A stretch of 64,000 nt of DNA from an uncultured Eubacteriales bacterium (GCA_900315675.1 OMZY01000001.1:310001-374000), one strand, 5' to 3'. Shown: positions 37,559 to 46,927, numbered from the stretch's first letter. Numbers and translations are program-made. The notes: a model not told the origin generated them from the letters alone.

Positions 37559-38677
37559 ATGGCGAATAAGCGGGATTATTATGAGGTGCTCGGAGTCGGA
37601 AAAAACGCGACTGACGACGAGATCAAACGTGCTTATCGGAAAAAAGCCAAGGAATGTCATCCGGATCTGCATCCGGATGATAAGGAAGCGGTGGAACGCT
37701 TCAAGGAACTGAATGAAGCCAATGAAGTACTGAGCGATCCGCAAAAACGGGCACGGTATGACCAGTACGGATTTGATGAACCGACGGCCGGTATGGGCGG
37801 TGGAGGTAATCCTTTTGCCGGCGGTTTTGATTTCGGTATGGGAGATATCTTTGACCAGCTGTTTAACGGCGGCATGGGCAGAAGCTCGCGCAATCAGGGC
37901 CCGGTTCAGGGAAATGACCTGCGGTACGAACTCAGAATCACATTCGAAGAGGCCGCCAAGGGCTGTGAAAAGAGTTTTGAAATCTACCGGAATGAGCTGT
38001 GCGAAACCTGCAAGGGAAGCGGAGCCAAGCCGGGCACAAGTCCCGTAACCTGCACTACCTGTAAAGGAACAGGCCAGATCAGACAGAGCGGCGGATGGAT
38101 GACAACTGTCAGAACCTGTCCTACATGCGGCGGAAGCGGCAAGATGATCAAGGAAAAGTGCGGATCATGCGGCGGAACGGGCAGAGTCAGGAAAAAGCGT
38201 ACAGTGACCGTGAAAGTACCTGCCGGCATTGATCACGGCCAGACGATTATTATGAATGCCCAGGGAGAACCCGGATTACGCGGGGGACCCAACGGTGATC
38301 TTTATATCGTTGTCAGCGTGAAGCCCCATAACCTGTTTAAACGCGACGGATATAATCTGATGCTGGATTTCCCGGTCAGTTTTGCCACAGCAGCTCTGGG
38401 CGGAGACGTACAGGTTCCCACCCTGAACGGACCGGTTAAATACCGTATTCCCGAAGGAACGCAGCCCGGCACGGAATTCAGAATCAAAGGAGCAGGTATT
38501 CAGCAGCTTCGGGGAAGCGGAAAAGGCGACCTGATTCTGCGCGTAAAAGTTGAAATTCCCAGAAGACTGACGAACAAGCAGAAAGACCTGCTGCGTGAAT
38601 TTGACGCTACAACGGGAGACCGGGAATATGAAAACAGGAAAAGCTTCATGGACCGGGTCAAGGAACTTTTCCAGTAA
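37559..38677 (+). CDS. dnaJ: Chaperone protein DnaJ
   Basis: The 372-residue class A J-protein has: J domain (~1-70, RDYYEVLGVGKNATDDEIKRAYRKKAKECHPDLHPDD with HPD); Gly/Phe region (GMGGGGNPFAGGFDFGMGD); four CxxCxGxG zinc repeats (CETCKGSG, CTTCKGTG, CPTCGGSG, CGSCGGTG); and C-terminal substrate-binding beta domains (DLYIVVSVKPHNLFKRDGYNLMLDFPVSFATAALGG). It delivers clients to DnaK and stimulates its ATPase. It closes the heat-shock operon, separated from dnaK by a hairpin; AAGGTGAG precedes ATG 37559. All zinc cysteines are present. Confidence 0.97.
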   Translation: MANKRDYYEVLGVGKNATDDEIKRAYRKKAKECHPDLHPDDKEAVERFKELNEANEVLSDPQKRARYDQYGFDEPTAGMGGGGNPFAGGFDFGMGDIFDQLFNGGMGRSSRNQGPVQGNDLRYELRITFEEAAKGCEKSFEIYRNELCETCKGSGAKPGTSPVTCTTCKGTGQIRQSGGWMTTVRTCPTCGGSGKMIKEKCGSCGGTGRVRKKRTVTVKVPAGIDHGQTIIMNAQGEPGLRGGPNGDLYIVVSVKPHNLFKRDGYNLMLDFPVSFATAALGGDVQVPTLNGPVKYRIPEGTQPGTEFRIKGAGIQQLRGSGKGDLILRVKVEIPRRLTNKQKDLLREFDATTGDREYENRKSFMDRVKELFQ

Positions 38678-38691
38678 AGAGAATAATAAAT

Positions 38692-38730
38692 GCTGAAAAG
38701 CGGGTCCTGCGGGACCCGCTTTTCTTCAGC
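38692..38730 (+). terminator. Terminator of the heat-shock operon
   Basis: AAAAGCGGGTCC, loop TGC, GGGACCCGCTTTT, then CTT; flanking GCTGAA/TTCAGC extends the stem. A very strong intrinsic terminator. Confidence 0.95.
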
Positions 38731-38759
38731 TTGACGGAGCAGAAGGGGATCTGTAAAAT
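38731..38759 (+). promoter_or_regulatory. Promoter of the VanZ-like gene
   Basis: TTGACG (38731-38736), 17-bp spacer, TAAAAT (38754-38759), immediately after the dnaJ terminator. Confidence 0.65.
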
Positions 38760-38789
38760 ATACCCGTGTATTGAAAGGACGGTCTGGGA

Positions 38790-39302
38790 ATGAAGCAAAC
38801 CGGATGGCAAAAAAGCTGGGTCAGGATTCTGACTACACTGCTTACTGCCGCTGTAATGATTATGATTTTTACCTTTTCAACGGAAGATGCAGAGCACTCT
38901 GACAGGACAAGCGGACTGATTTCCAGACAGGTTCTGTCGATCATTCATCCGGAATATGAACAACTGGCGGAGACTGAACAGAAGAAACTGTACGACGATA
39001 TTCAGCATGCGGTCCGAAAATGCGCACATTTTACGGAATACGCCCTGCTGGGACTGATGATCCGTCTGTGTCTGGAAAGCTGGTTTGGACACAGGGTAAA
39101 AAAGAGCAGCAGCCTTTCGCTGGCCGGTTTATGCATGGGAATATTATATGCCTGTTCGGACGAGTTTCATCAGCTGATGATTGAGGGCCGAAGCGGACAG
39201 TGGACAGATGTTGCTGTAGACGGAAGCGGTGCCCTGCTCGGGATTCTGCTCGGAACGGTTCTGATAAAATGTATTCGTCGGAAGTATACAGGCATGGAAT
39301 AA
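38790..39302 (+). CDS. VanZ-like family membrane protein
   Basis: A 170-residue protein with four membrane helices and the VanZ-like signatures: MIMIFTFSTEDAEHSDRTSG after helix 1, VRKCAHFTEYALLGLMIRLCLES spanning helix 2, LYACSDEFHQLMIEGRSGQWTDVAVDGSGALLGILLG in helices 3-4. VanZ itself confers low-level teicoplanin resistance, but most family members are of unknown function; the conserved SDEFHQ...GRSGQWTDV motif is intact. It has its own promoter and is followed 22 nt later by a small membrane protein gene. Confidence 0.9.
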   Translation: MKQTGWQKSWVRILTTLLTAAVMIMIFTFSTEDAEHSDRTSGLISRQVLSIIHPEYEQLAETEQKKLYDDIQHAVRKCAHFTEYALLGLMIRLCLESWFGHRVKKSSSLSLAGLCMGILYACSDEFHQLMIEGRSGQWTDVAVDGSGALLGILLGTVLIKCIRRKYTGME

Positions 39303-39324
39303 CGGGAAGATGAGGAGACAGAGA

Positions 39325-39633
39325 ATGGCCTATTTTAAAAGCAATGAGCCTTATCCGGAGGATTCCTACCCTGCGGAGGAAAATGAAAACGAAGAAGAAT
39401 ATGATGACGGATTCGATGAGCTTAATGATGAGGCGGAACCTGAACTGTCCGAGGATGAACGTCAGGAGATCCGTAAATCCAGACTTCGTGTTGCGGCAGG
39501 CGCAGGAAATCTTGTGGCTGTTATCGGCGGAGCACTGCTTATTCTGCTTCTGCTGACCATGATTTTCAGTATGTATTTTTTTGTTGTCAATGATATGGGC
39601 AGAAGCTTTTCTCTGTTCAGCACAAACTTCTGA
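39325..39633 (+). CDS. Small single-pass membrane protein with acidic cytoplasmic tail
   Basis: ATG 39325 follows GAGGAG. The 102-residue product has ~60 acidic residues-rich positions at the N-terminus (SNEPYPEDSYPAEENENEEEYDDGFDELNDEAEPELSEDE), a basic RQEIRKSRLR patch, then one hydrophobic segment (AGNLVAVIGGALLILLLLTMIFSMYFFVV) near the C-terminus and a short outer tail. The positive-inside rule puts the acidic tail in the cytoplasm. I do not recognise a family. It may be co-transcribed with the VanZ-like gene, and the cysteine desulfurase gene begins 54 nt downstream. Confidence 0.7.
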   Translation: MAYFKSNEPYPEDSYPAEENENEEEYDDGFDELNDEAEPELSEDERQEIRKSRLRVAAGAGNLVAVIGGALLILLLLTMIFSMYFFVVNDMGRSFSLFSTNF

Positions 39634-39687
39634 CACTGCTTATTTCGCATCACAAACAGGTGTTATGGAAACAGGAGAAACCGATTT

Positions 39688-40845
39688 ATGATGAACAGAA
39701 TCTATCTGGACCATGCAGCGACAACGCCTGTCAGCGAGTCTGTGCTTTCGGAGATGATGCCGTTTTTCAGAAGCTGCTGGGGAAATGCTTCCGCGGTCTA
39801 TGCAACAGGCAGAGAAGCGCGCAAAGCGATCGAAAAAGCCCGTAAACAGGTGGCGGAAGCCATCGGGGCTGAACCGCGTGAAATTCTTTTTACAGGAGGC
39901 GGCAGCGAGAGTGACAATCTTGCCCTGAAGGGAACGGCCTTTGCCCTGCAGGAGAAAGGAAAACATATAATCACCTCAGCGATTGAGCATCCTGCTGTGC
40001 TGAATACCTGCCGATGGCTTGAAAAGCATGGTTTTGAGGTCACCTATATTATGCCTGAATCCACCGGCCTTATTGATCCCGCAAAAGTCAGGACATGTAT
40101 CCGTGACGACACAATCCTGATCAGCATGATGGCGGCCAATAACGAAATCGGCACATTAGAACCTGTGGCTGAGGTCGGGGCAATCGCGAAGGAAAGGAAT
40201 ATTCTGTTTCATACTGACGCTGTACAGGCTGTGGGTGCTGTACCGGTTAATGTTCAGGAATGGAACGCTGATCTGTTGAGCATCAGTGCTCATAAATTTT
40301 ACGGACCGAAGGGAACCGGAGCGCTCTATGTCCGCCGGGGAACACGGATTGACAGCCTGATTCACGGCGGAGAACAGGAACGCGGACTGCGAGCGGGGAC
40401 GGAAAACGTTCCTGCGATTGTAGGATTGGGAAAAGCGATCGAGAACGCAAACAGAGACCTGGATATAAATGCGGCTCAGACAGCACTTCTGCGTGACCGT
40501 CTGATCAGCGGGATTATGAAGGAGATCCCGGGCGCAAGACTGAACGGAACGATAGCCGGCCGTCTGCCGAATAACTGCAATATCAGCTTTGAAGGAATCG
40601 ACGGGGAAGCGCTGCTGCTGAGACTGGATCTTGCGGGAATAGCTGCGTCGAGCGGAAGTGCCTGTACTGCAGGGAACCAGGAAGTCAGTCATGTGCTGAA
40701 AGCGATCGGGCTGACAGAGAATGAAGCAAAGGGAAGCCTGAGACTGACGACAGGCACCGGAAACACGGAAAAGGAAATGGATGAAGCGGTCCATGCCATC
40801 AGTGAAATCGTGAAAGATCTTCGCACCCTCTATCACGGACGATGA
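39688..40845 (+). CDS. Cysteine desulfurase (NifS/IscS-like)
   Basis: A 385-residue fold-type I PLP enzyme that takes sulfur from cysteine as a persulfide for Fe-S clusters or tRNA thiolation. The sequence shows RIYLDHAATTPVSESV, FTGGGSESDNLALKG, TSAIEHPAVL, the PLP lysine in SISAHKFYGPKGTGALY, ERGLRAGTENVPAIVG, and the persulfide Cys in SSGSACTAG within a longer loop, which puts it nearer IscS/NifS than SufS. Usual partners (mnmA, iscU, iscR, thiI) are not adjacent: a membrane protein gene precedes it and a TRAP transporter follows after a terminator. Start ATG 39688; an ATG one codon later is equally possible. Confidence 0.93.
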   Translation: MMNRIYLDHAATTPVSESVLSEMMPFFRSCWGNASAVYATGREARKAIEKARKQVAEAIGAEPREILFTGGGSESDNLALKGTAFALQEKGKHIITSAIEHPAVLNTCRWLEKHGFEVTYIMPESTGLIDPAKVRTCIRDDTILISMMAANNEIGTLEPVAEVGAIAKERNILFHTDAVQAVGAVPVNVQEWNADLLSISAHKFYGPKGTGALYVRRGTRIDSLIHGGEQERGLRAGTENVPAIVGLGKAIENANRDLDINAAQTALLRDRLISGIMKEIPGARLNGTIAGRLPNNCNISFEGIDGEALLLRLDLAGIAASSGSACTAGNQEVSHVLKAIGLTENEAKGSLRLTTGTGNTEKEMDEAVHAISEIVKDLRTLYHGR

Positions 40846-40881
40846 AAACGAAAAACACCAAAAAGACATAAGGAACCTTTG

Positions 40882-40915
40882 AAACTGTTGTATCATATAT
40901 ACAACAGTTTTATTT
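40882..40915 (+). terminator. Terminator of the cysteine desulfurase gene
   Basis: AAACTGTTGTAT (40882-40893) and ATACAACAGTTT (40899-40910) form a 12-bp perfect stem followed by TATTT. Confidence 0.88.
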
Positions 40916-40940
40916 CTGACTGACTGGAGGATTGAATTCG

Positions 40941-41882
40941 ATGAAAAAACTGATTGCGCTTCTGATGAGCCTTGTGATGCTGTTTGCTGCCGCTGCCGCA
41001 CTTGCGGACGGCCTTACATTTACCACCGGCGGAACCGCAGGAACCTATTACGGATACGGCAATGTGCTGGCACAGTATGTTGCGGGCAATTCAGACGTGG
41101 ACATGACAGCTGTGGCCGGCAATGGCTCTGCTGACAATATTGACAAGCTTGACATGCAGGTCGCTCAGCTTGGCTTTGTACAGAATGACGTTGCATATTA
41201 TGCCTATAACGGCATCCGCATTTATGAAGGAGATCCCGTGACCTCCTTTACGGCTATTGCGGCATTGTATACGGAAACAGTACAGCTTATTACCTGCAAC
41301 CCTGACATCAAGAGTGTTGCTGATCTGAAGGGAAAGAATGTATCCATCGGTTCACAGGGATCCGGTGTTTATTTCAACGCTATGGATTTCCTTGCAGCCT
41401 ACGATCTGACAGAAAATGATATTACGCCTACCTATCAGAGTTTCGCAGATTCCGCTGAAGCCCTGAAAGACGGAAAAATCGACGCCGCGTTTGTTGTCGC
41501 CGGTGCTCCGACCCCTGCCGTAACCGATCTGGCCACGAGTAAGGATACCTATCTGGTTTCCCTGGATGATGAGCATGTGGCGAAACTCCAGGAGATTTCC
41601 GGAGCTTATACAAAGAGCATCATTCCCGCCGGTACCTATGCCAAGCAGGATGAGGATGTTGTTACTGTGGGTGTAAAGGCTACCATTATTGCAAATGAAC
41701 AGGTATCTGAAGAAGAAGCTTATACGATTGTCAAAACAATCTTTGAAGGCAAGGACAGCATTGCACACGACAAGGCCAAGGATCTTGACCTTGAATACGC
41801 ATCTGTCTGCGGCATTCCTTATCACGCAGGCGCTGCAAAGTATTTCGCGGAGCAGGGAATTAACGTCGAAACTGCTGAATAA
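40941..41882 (+). CDS. TAXI-family TRAP transporter substrate-binding protein
   Basis: The 313-residue protein begins with a signal peptide (MKKLIALLMSLVMLFAAAAALA), then DGLTFTTGGTAGTYYGYGNVLAQYV, the TAXI signature G-T-x-x-G-x-Y-Y. Further family blocks are IDKLDMQVAQLGFVQNDVAYYAYNG, LKGKNVSIGSQGSGVYFNAMDFL and ALKDGKIDAAFVVAGAPTPAV. TAXI proteins feed TRAP permeases, often with glutamate, 2-oxoglutarate or other small anions; the ligand is not deducible here. ATG 40941 has GGAGG 10 nt upstream. There is no lipobox, but a membrane-anchored form is possible. A terminator separates it from the permease gene, which fits making more binding protein than permease. Confidence 0.92.
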   Translation: MKKLIALLMSLVMLFAAAAALADGLTFTTGGTAGTYYGYGNVLAQYVAGNSDVDMTAVAGNGSADNIDKLDMQVAQLGFVQNDVAYYAYNGIRIYEGDPVTSFTAIAALYTETVQLITCNPDIKSVADLKGKNVSIGSQGSGVYFNAMDFLAAYDLTENDITPTYQSFADSAEALKDGKIDAAFVVAGAPTPAVTDLATSKDTYLVSLDDEHVAKLQEISGAYTKSIIPAGTYAKQDEDVVTVGVKATIIANEQVSEEEAYTIVKTIFEGKDSIAHDKAKDLDLEYASVCGIPYHAGAAKYFAEQGINVETAE

Positions 41883-41892
41883 AAGTACGATC

Positions 41893-41938
41893 CGGGAATC
41901 CGTCTCCATGCGGAGTACGGATTCCCGTTTTCTTTTTT
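41893..41938 (+). terminator. Intercistronic terminator between TRAP binding protein and permease
   Basis: CGGGAATCCGT-CTCC (41893-41907) pairs with GGAG-T-ACGGATTCCCG (41912-41927), then TTTTCTTTTTT. A full intrinsic terminator placed inside what should be one operon. Confidence 0.85.
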
Positions 41939-41961
41939 ATTTTATTTGAGGAGAATGCTCT

Positions 41962-44004
41962 GTGAACAGAAAAAAACATAACATGATCCCTGAAGCTGAT
42001 GCTGAAACACAGAAAACAGCAGCGGATCTTGACGTGATCATGCGGAAGTATGACAGGGAAAGCAACGTCCGGATCTGGGAAGGAAAACCAAAGATTTTTG
42101 TGGGAATAATCCTGGCTGCCTTTTCGCTGTACTGCATGTATGTTACGCTTTTTGCCAATATGCTTGATCAGGTACGGCTGAGCTCTTTCCTGGGACTGGT
42201 GGTCATCATGGGTTATCTGACTTATCCTGCCAAAAAAGGCCACGTGAAAGTCAACCGTATGCCCTGGTACGATATCCTGTTAATGATCCTGGGAGCAGCT
42301 GCATTTTTTTATTATACTTTCAGAGCTCCGAGCCTGATGGTGACACGGATTAAAACAAAACTCAATGATCCTGTGTATATTATCGCAGGAATTGTCGGGA
42401 TTCTCGTGTTATGCGAGCTTTGCCGCCGCAGCGTCGGTCTTCCGATTCTTTGCGTTGCCGGCATTTTCCTTGGTTATACCATTTATTTCTATGTCAAAGA
42501 CGGAAAACTGCTTGCCAATGTGGTTCATGAACTGTTCTACAATGAGAACGGACTTCTTTCCACCCCTGTGAATGTATGTTCCAAATATATAGTCGTATTT
42601 ATCATATTCGGTGCATTCCTGGAAAAAACAGGCATTTCCGAATTCTTCATTGCACTGGCTAACGGGCTTACAGGCAGGTTTGCCGGCGGTCCGGCTAAAG
42701 TGGCGGTTATTTCTTCCGCACTGTGCGGAATGGTATCAGGTTCCTCCGTCGGAAATACGGTAACCACAGGATCCATTACCATCCCGATGATGAAAAAGAC
42801 CGGATATGATAAAAACTTTTCGGGAGCTGTTGAAGCCGCTGCATCGACCGGCGGACAGATCATGCCGCCGATTATGGGCGCTGCCGCATTTCTGATGGCA
42901 GATTATCTGGGCGTGCCCTATTCTGACATTATTGTACGAGCTATTCTTCCTGCGTGCCTGTACTTTCTGGGGGTTTTCCTTTCAGTACATCTGGAAGCCA
43001 AAAGACTGGGCCTAAAAGGACTCAGCAAGGAACAGCTTCCGAGGATCAGGGAACTGATGAAGGAAAGCTATCTGCTCCTTCCCTTGGCTATCCTGATTTA
43101 TCTCGTATGTTCGAATACCAAAACCATGCAGTTCTCAGCTGCTGTTTCCATTCTGGCTACCATAGCTGTCGGAATTATCAGCAATATCCACAGGAATATA
43201 AGACACGGAAAACCGCTGGAAACAGGTGAGGGGACGCATAACCAGCGCTTCCGGACAGTCAATGTTTTTGAAGCGTTGGAAAACGGCGGCCGCAGCTGTA
43301 TATCGGTTGCTGTTGCCTGCGGTGTAGCCGGACTGATCTGCGGCTGTCTGACAGTGACGGGACTTGCTTCAACGGTAATCAATGCCATCGTTACAATTTC
43401 TCAGGGAAAACTGTTTCTCGGTCTGCTTCTGACCATGATCTGCTGTATTATTCTGGGTATGGGTCTTCCGACAACAGCGACCTACTGTATCATGGCTTCC
43501 ACATGTGCGCCGATTCTTTTTAAGATGAACGTACCGCTGATTGCAGCTCATTTCTTTGTATTTTATTACGGTATTGTCGCTGATATCACACCGCCGGTGG
43601 CACTTGCAGCGTATGCCGGATCGGCCATTTCCGGGGGTAGCCCCATGAAGACCGGCGTGAATGCGACGAGGCTGGCTATTGCCGGATTTATCATTCCGTT
43701 TATTTTCGCCATGAGTCCCGACATGCTGCTGATCAATACGACCTGGTATGAGGTTGCGCTGATCACAATCACATCGATTATCGGCATGTACGGCGTCACG
43801 TTCGGCCTGAGCGGTTTCAGCGCATATGAAAGCCATGGAGGAAACAGAACAATCGGTATTTTCCTTCGAATTATATCGATCGCCGGAGGTCTGCTGCTGA
43901 TTTATCCGGGTGTTCTTACCGACGTTATCGGTGTTGTGCTGGTCGGCGGCGTGTTGGTCTGGAGAAAAATGACATCACCTAAAGAACCGTTTCTGAATGC
44001 CTGA
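41962..44004 (+). CDS. TRAP transporter fused permease (DctQM, 4TM-12TM type)
   Basis: A 680-residue membrane protein. The N-terminal ~45-residue cytoplasmic tail is followed by a DctQ-like four-helix part (~45-165) and a DctM-like large subunit (~200-620) with the family's GAFLEKTGISEFFIALANGLTGRFAGGPAKVAVISSALCGMVSGSSVGNTVTTGSITIPMMKKTGY and EAAASTGGQIMPPIMGAAAFLMADYLGVPY. Such permeases import the ligand of a TAXI protein with a sodium gradient. Translation starts at GTG 41962 with GAGGAG upstream. The partner gene lies 79 nt before. A clean terminator follows the stop. Confidence 0.95.
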   Translation: MNRKKHNMIPEADAETQKTAADLDVIMRKYDRESNVRIWEGKPKIFVGIILAAFSLYCMYVTLFANMLDQVRLSSFLGLVVIMGYLTYPAKKGHVKVNRMPWYDILLMILGAAAFFYYTFRAPSLMVTRIKTKLNDPVYIIAGIVGILVLCELCRRSVGLPILCVAGIFLGYTIYFYVKDGKLLANVVHELFYNENGLLSTPVNVCSKYIVVFIIFGAFLEKTGISEFFIALANGLTGRFAGGPAKVAVISSALCGMVSGSSVGNTVTTGSITIPMMKKTGYDKNFSGAVEAAASTGGQIMPPIMGAAAFLMADYLGVPYSDIIVRAILPACLYFLGVFLSVHLEAKRLGLKGLSKEQLPRIRELMKESYLLLPLAILIYLVCSNTKTMQFSAAVSILATIAVGIISNIHRNIRHGKPLETGEGTHNQRFRTVNVFEALENGGRSCISVAVACGVAGLICGCLTVTGLASTVINAIVTISQGKLFLGLLLTMICCIILGMGLPTTATYCIMASTCAPILFKMNVPLIAAHFFVFYYGIVADITPPVALAAYAGSAISGGSPMKTGVNATRLAIAGFIIPFIFAMSPDMLLINTTWYEVALITITSIIGMYGVTFGLSGFSAYESHGGNRTIGIFLRIISIAGGLLLIYPGVLTDVIGVVLVGGVLVWRKMTSPKEPFLNA

Positions 44005-44022
44005 CAACCCTTGTGAATTCAT

Positions 44023-44053
44023 ATACCGCGCCTGAAAAGCGCGGTATTTTTTG
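44023..44053 (+). terminator. Terminator of the TRAP permease gene
   Basis: ATACCGCGC (44023-44031) and GCGCGGTAT (44039-44047) followed by TTTTTTG. Confidence 0.93.
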
Positions 44054-44054
44054 C

Positions 44055-44083
44055 TTGTCACGACATAGTGAAAAAGATATAAT
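44055..44083 (+). promoter_or_regulatory. Promoter of the priA housekeeping run
   Basis: TTGTCA (44055-44060), 17-bp spacer, TATAAT (44078-44083). The start at about 44090 lies after the ATG at 44086, which rules that codon out and supports GTG 44122 for priA. Confidence 0.85.
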
Positions 44084-44121
44084 AAATGATGGTATATTTT
44101 ACCCGTGAAGGAGGGAAAAGG

Positions 44122-46359
44122 GTGTTTTGTCAGGTGATCATCGACATCGTTCACGAGAACGTGGCAAGCCCTTTTACCTACAGGATTCCTGAAGGAATGA
44201 TTCTTGAACCCGGCCAGAGAGTCAGCGTACCTTTCGGCAGAATGCGGAAGGAAGGCATCGTACTCCAGCTGACGGATGAATGCACAATTGATTCCTCCAG
44301 GATCAGAAATGTCATCAGTCCTCTGGAAGACTATGCCGCCATTCCCCCCGAACTGATCTCACTGGCTGAACAGATGGCCCGGGACGCACACTGCCCGCTT
44401 GCAGAAACACTACGACTGATGCTCCCTGCCCAGATGAGGGGCGGAAGAATTCATGTCAAGACCGAACGAACCGCAAAACTGGTCATTACAAAGGACGAAG
44501 CGCTGGATGCAGCGGACCGGGAAAAACGCAGCCCCAAGAGAGCTGAACTGCTTCGAATTCTTTCGGACGGCGCTGTTCATACGGTAAAAGATCTTTCTGC
44601 TGCCGTAAAAGATCCGGGATCAGCATTGAAAAAACTGGCGGAAGACGGGATGATACAGCTGGCAGACGAGGAATGCCTCCGTATACCCGGCAGTGCATAT
44701 GAACAGCCGGAAGACCCGGGATTTACGCTGACGGCAGGACAGGAAGAAGCACTGGAGGAAATCCTGCCATGCCTGCGCGGAAAGGGCGGAAAATTCCTGC
44801 TTCACGGCGTGACAGGCAGCGGAAAGACTGAGGTTTTCATGGCCGCGGTCAGACAGGTGCTCAGACTTGGGAAAAGCGCCATTATCCTGGTGCCCGAAAT
44901 TGCATTAACCCCGCAGATGGTTTCCTGGTTCAGGGGCAGATTCGGGCAGGTTGCGGCAGTTATTCACTCAAGACTGAGTCCGGGAGAACGATTTGATGAA
45001 TGGCGCCGGATCAGAAGGGGCGAAGCCCGGGTTGTCATAGGTGCACGCAGCGCTGTTTTCTCACCGGTCCGGAATCTCGGACTGATTGTGGTGGACGAGG
45101 AGCATGAAAGCACTTATTTCAGCGACCATCATCCGAGATATGACGCGCGTGAAGTCGCGGGTGCCAGGTGCGAGCAGGAGAATGCCACACTGATCCTTGC
45201 AAGCGCAACACCGAGTATACTGAGTTTTGCGCGTGCCAGACGCGGAGACTATATGCTGCTTGAAATGCCCAGACGCGTCAAAGACCGCCCGCTTCCGGAA
45301 GTTGAAATCGTCGACATGCGTGAAGAGCTGGAAAACGGCAACCGCACGGTACTGAGCGGAAAGCTGAGAAAAGCACTGAAAGACTGTATCAGGCACGGAG
45401 AACAGGCGATGCTGCTTATGAACCGGCGCGGATACAACTCCTTTGTCAGCTGCCGCAGCTGCGGATATGTGGTGAAATGCCCGAACTGCGATGTCAGTAT
45501 GACCTATCACATGGCAGAAACAGACGGACTGCTTCAATGCCATTACTGCGGACATACCATGCAGCCTCCGGCTGTATGCCCGGAATGCGGCGGAAAATAC
45601 ATTCGATATTTCGGCGCGGGTACCCAGAAGGTGGAGGAGGAAATCCGCAAATTTCTTCCCGGCACCAGAACTGTCAGGATGGATTATGATACCACCGGCG
45701 GAAAAGACGGTCACGGAAAAATCCTGGAAGAATTCCGCAGCGGACGGGCCAGCATCCTGATCGGTACGCAGATGATTGCCAAAGGTCTCGATTTTCCGGC
45801 AGTCACACTAGTGGGTGTGATTGCCGCGGATATGACGCTGAACCTGCCGGATTACCGGAGCAGGGAACGTACATTCCAGCTGCTGACGCAAGTTGCCGGC
45901 AGAGCAGGGCGCGGTGAAAAACCAGGAAGGGTAATCATTCAGACATACAAGCCGGAGGATCCTGTCATCGGATATGCTGCCGGGCAGGATTACAGATCCT
46001 TTTTTGAAGATGAATTCAGAAGAAGGAGACATGGTCTGTATCCGCCGTTTACCCTTCTGGCAAGATTCCTGGTGGAAAGCGTCTCGGAAGAAAAAGCCGC
46101 AGCCACAGCAGATGACCTTGAAAGACAGACAAGAAATCTGATCGGGGCACATCCTGAATGGTCTAAAAAACTCCTGCTGCTTTCAAACGATACACCCGGC
46201 GTGAAGGTACTGCGAGGTAAAAACCGCAGACAAGTGCTGATGAAACTGCTGGTCAGCCGGGAAGCTGACGAAATGATTGCCGCGATGACTGAACTGTCCA
46301 GAGAACCCTATGACAATACAGAAGTATGGTTTGAAGTGAATCCGACGTCCATGATCTGA
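44122..46359 (+). CDS. priA: Primosomal protein N' (replication restart helicase PriA)
   Basis: The 745-residue protein has an N-terminal 3'-DNA-binding domain (ASPFTYRIPEGMILEPGQRVSVPFG), a winged helix, SF2 helicase motifs (GVTGSGKTEVF Walker A, VVDEEHESTYFSDH Walker B, LASATPS), the zinc-binding insertion with four Cys pairs (CRSCGYVVKCPNC, CHYCGHTMQPPAVCPECGG) and the GTQMIAKGLDFPAVTLVG and GRAGR blocks. It reloads the replisome at stalled forks. GTG 44122 is chosen for AAGGAGG at 7-nt spacing and the promoter position. It leads the priA-def-fmt-rsmB-rlmN series. Confidence 0.96.
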   Translation: MFCQVIIDIVHENVASPFTYRIPEGMILEPGQRVSVPFGRMRKEGIVLQLTDECTIDSSRIRNVISPLEDYAAIPPELISLAEQMARDAHCPLAETLRLMLPAQMRGGRIHVKTERTAKLVITKDEALDAADREKRSPKRAELLRILSDGAVHTVKDLSAAVKDPGSALKKLAEDGMIQLADEECLRIPGSAYEQPEDPGFTLTAGQEEALEEILPCLRGKGGKFLLHGVTGSGKTEVFMAAVRQVLRLGKSAIILVPEIALTPQMVSWFRGRFGQVAAVIHSRLSPGERFDEWRRIRRGEARVVIGARSAVFSPVRNLGLIVVDEEHESTYFSDHHPRYDAREVAGARCEQENATLILASATPSILSFARARRGDYMLLEMPRRVKDRPLPEVEIVDMREELENGNRTVLSGKLRKALKDCIRHGEQAMLLMNRRGYNSFVSCRSCGYVVKCPNCDVSMTYHMAETDGLLQCHYCGHTMQPPAVCPECGGKYIRYFGAGTQKVEEEIRKFLPGTRTVRMDYDTTGGKDGHGKILEEFRSGRASILIGTQMIAKGLDFPAVTLVGVIAADMTLNLPDYRSRERTFQLLTQVAGRAGRGEKPGRVIIQTYKPEDPVIGYAAGQDYRSFFEDEFRRRRHGLYPPFTLLARFLVESVSEEKAAATADDLERQTRNLIGAHPEWSKKLLLLSNDTPGVKVLRGKNRRQVLMKLLVSREADEMIAAMTELSREPYDNTEVWFEVNPTSMI

Positions 46360-46426
46360 GGGACGAAAATCATACCGTAAATCGTTAAATAATATATTTA
46401 TATTTTTTGAAAGGCTGAGAAAAAAG

Positions 46427-46927
46427 ATGGCAATACGGAAAATCGTCACAATCGGAGATGAAACGCTGCGGAAACACTGCAAGCCGCAGGAGAAATTTGA
46501 TAAACGTCTCTCCACACTTCTGAAGGACATGGCAGAAACAATGTACAAAGCAGAAGGCGTAGGACTCGCCGCGCCGCAGGTCGGTATCCTGCGCCGGATT
46601 GCTGTAGTTGATATCACAGAGGATCACAGCGGTCTGCTGGAACTGGTGAATCCCGAAATCACAGAGAAGGATGGAGAACAGACAGGCCGCGAGGGATGCC
46701 TGAGCATACCCGGAAGGCAGGGCGTAGTAACCAGGCCGATGAAAATCAAAGTCCGTTTCCAGGATCAAAACGGAGACTATTATGAGCTTGAGACAGAAGG
46801 CTTTGAAGCACGGGCAATCTGTCATGAACTCGATCACCTGGACGGAACGCTGTATATTGATGTGATGGACAGAGAACTGACAGAGGAAGAAATAAAGGGA
46901 CATATTCCGGAGGATGACCAGCAGTGA
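46427..46927 (+). CDS. def: Peptide deformylase
   Basis: A 166-residue metalloenzyme that removes the formyl group from new proteins. Its three motifs are GVGLAAPQVG (~45-54), EGCLSIPG (~88-95, Cys metal ligand) and HELDHLDG (~128-135, HExxH-type metal site, with Glu as catalytic base). Length is typical of type 1 enzymes, although the ICHELDHLDGTLYID run with a short C-terminal helix is Firmicute-like. It lies 67 nt after priA. Its stop overlaps the fmt GTG (GTGA), so making and removing the formyl mark are translationally linked. Confidence 0.96.
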   Translation: MAIRKIVTIGDETLRKHCKPQEKFDKRLSTLLKDMAETMYKAEGVGLAAPQVGILRRIAVVDITEDHSGLLELVNPEITEKDGEQTGREGCLSIPGRQGVVTRPMKIKVRFQDQNGDYYELETEGFEARAICHELDHLDGTLYIDVMDRELTEEEIKGHIPEDDQQ

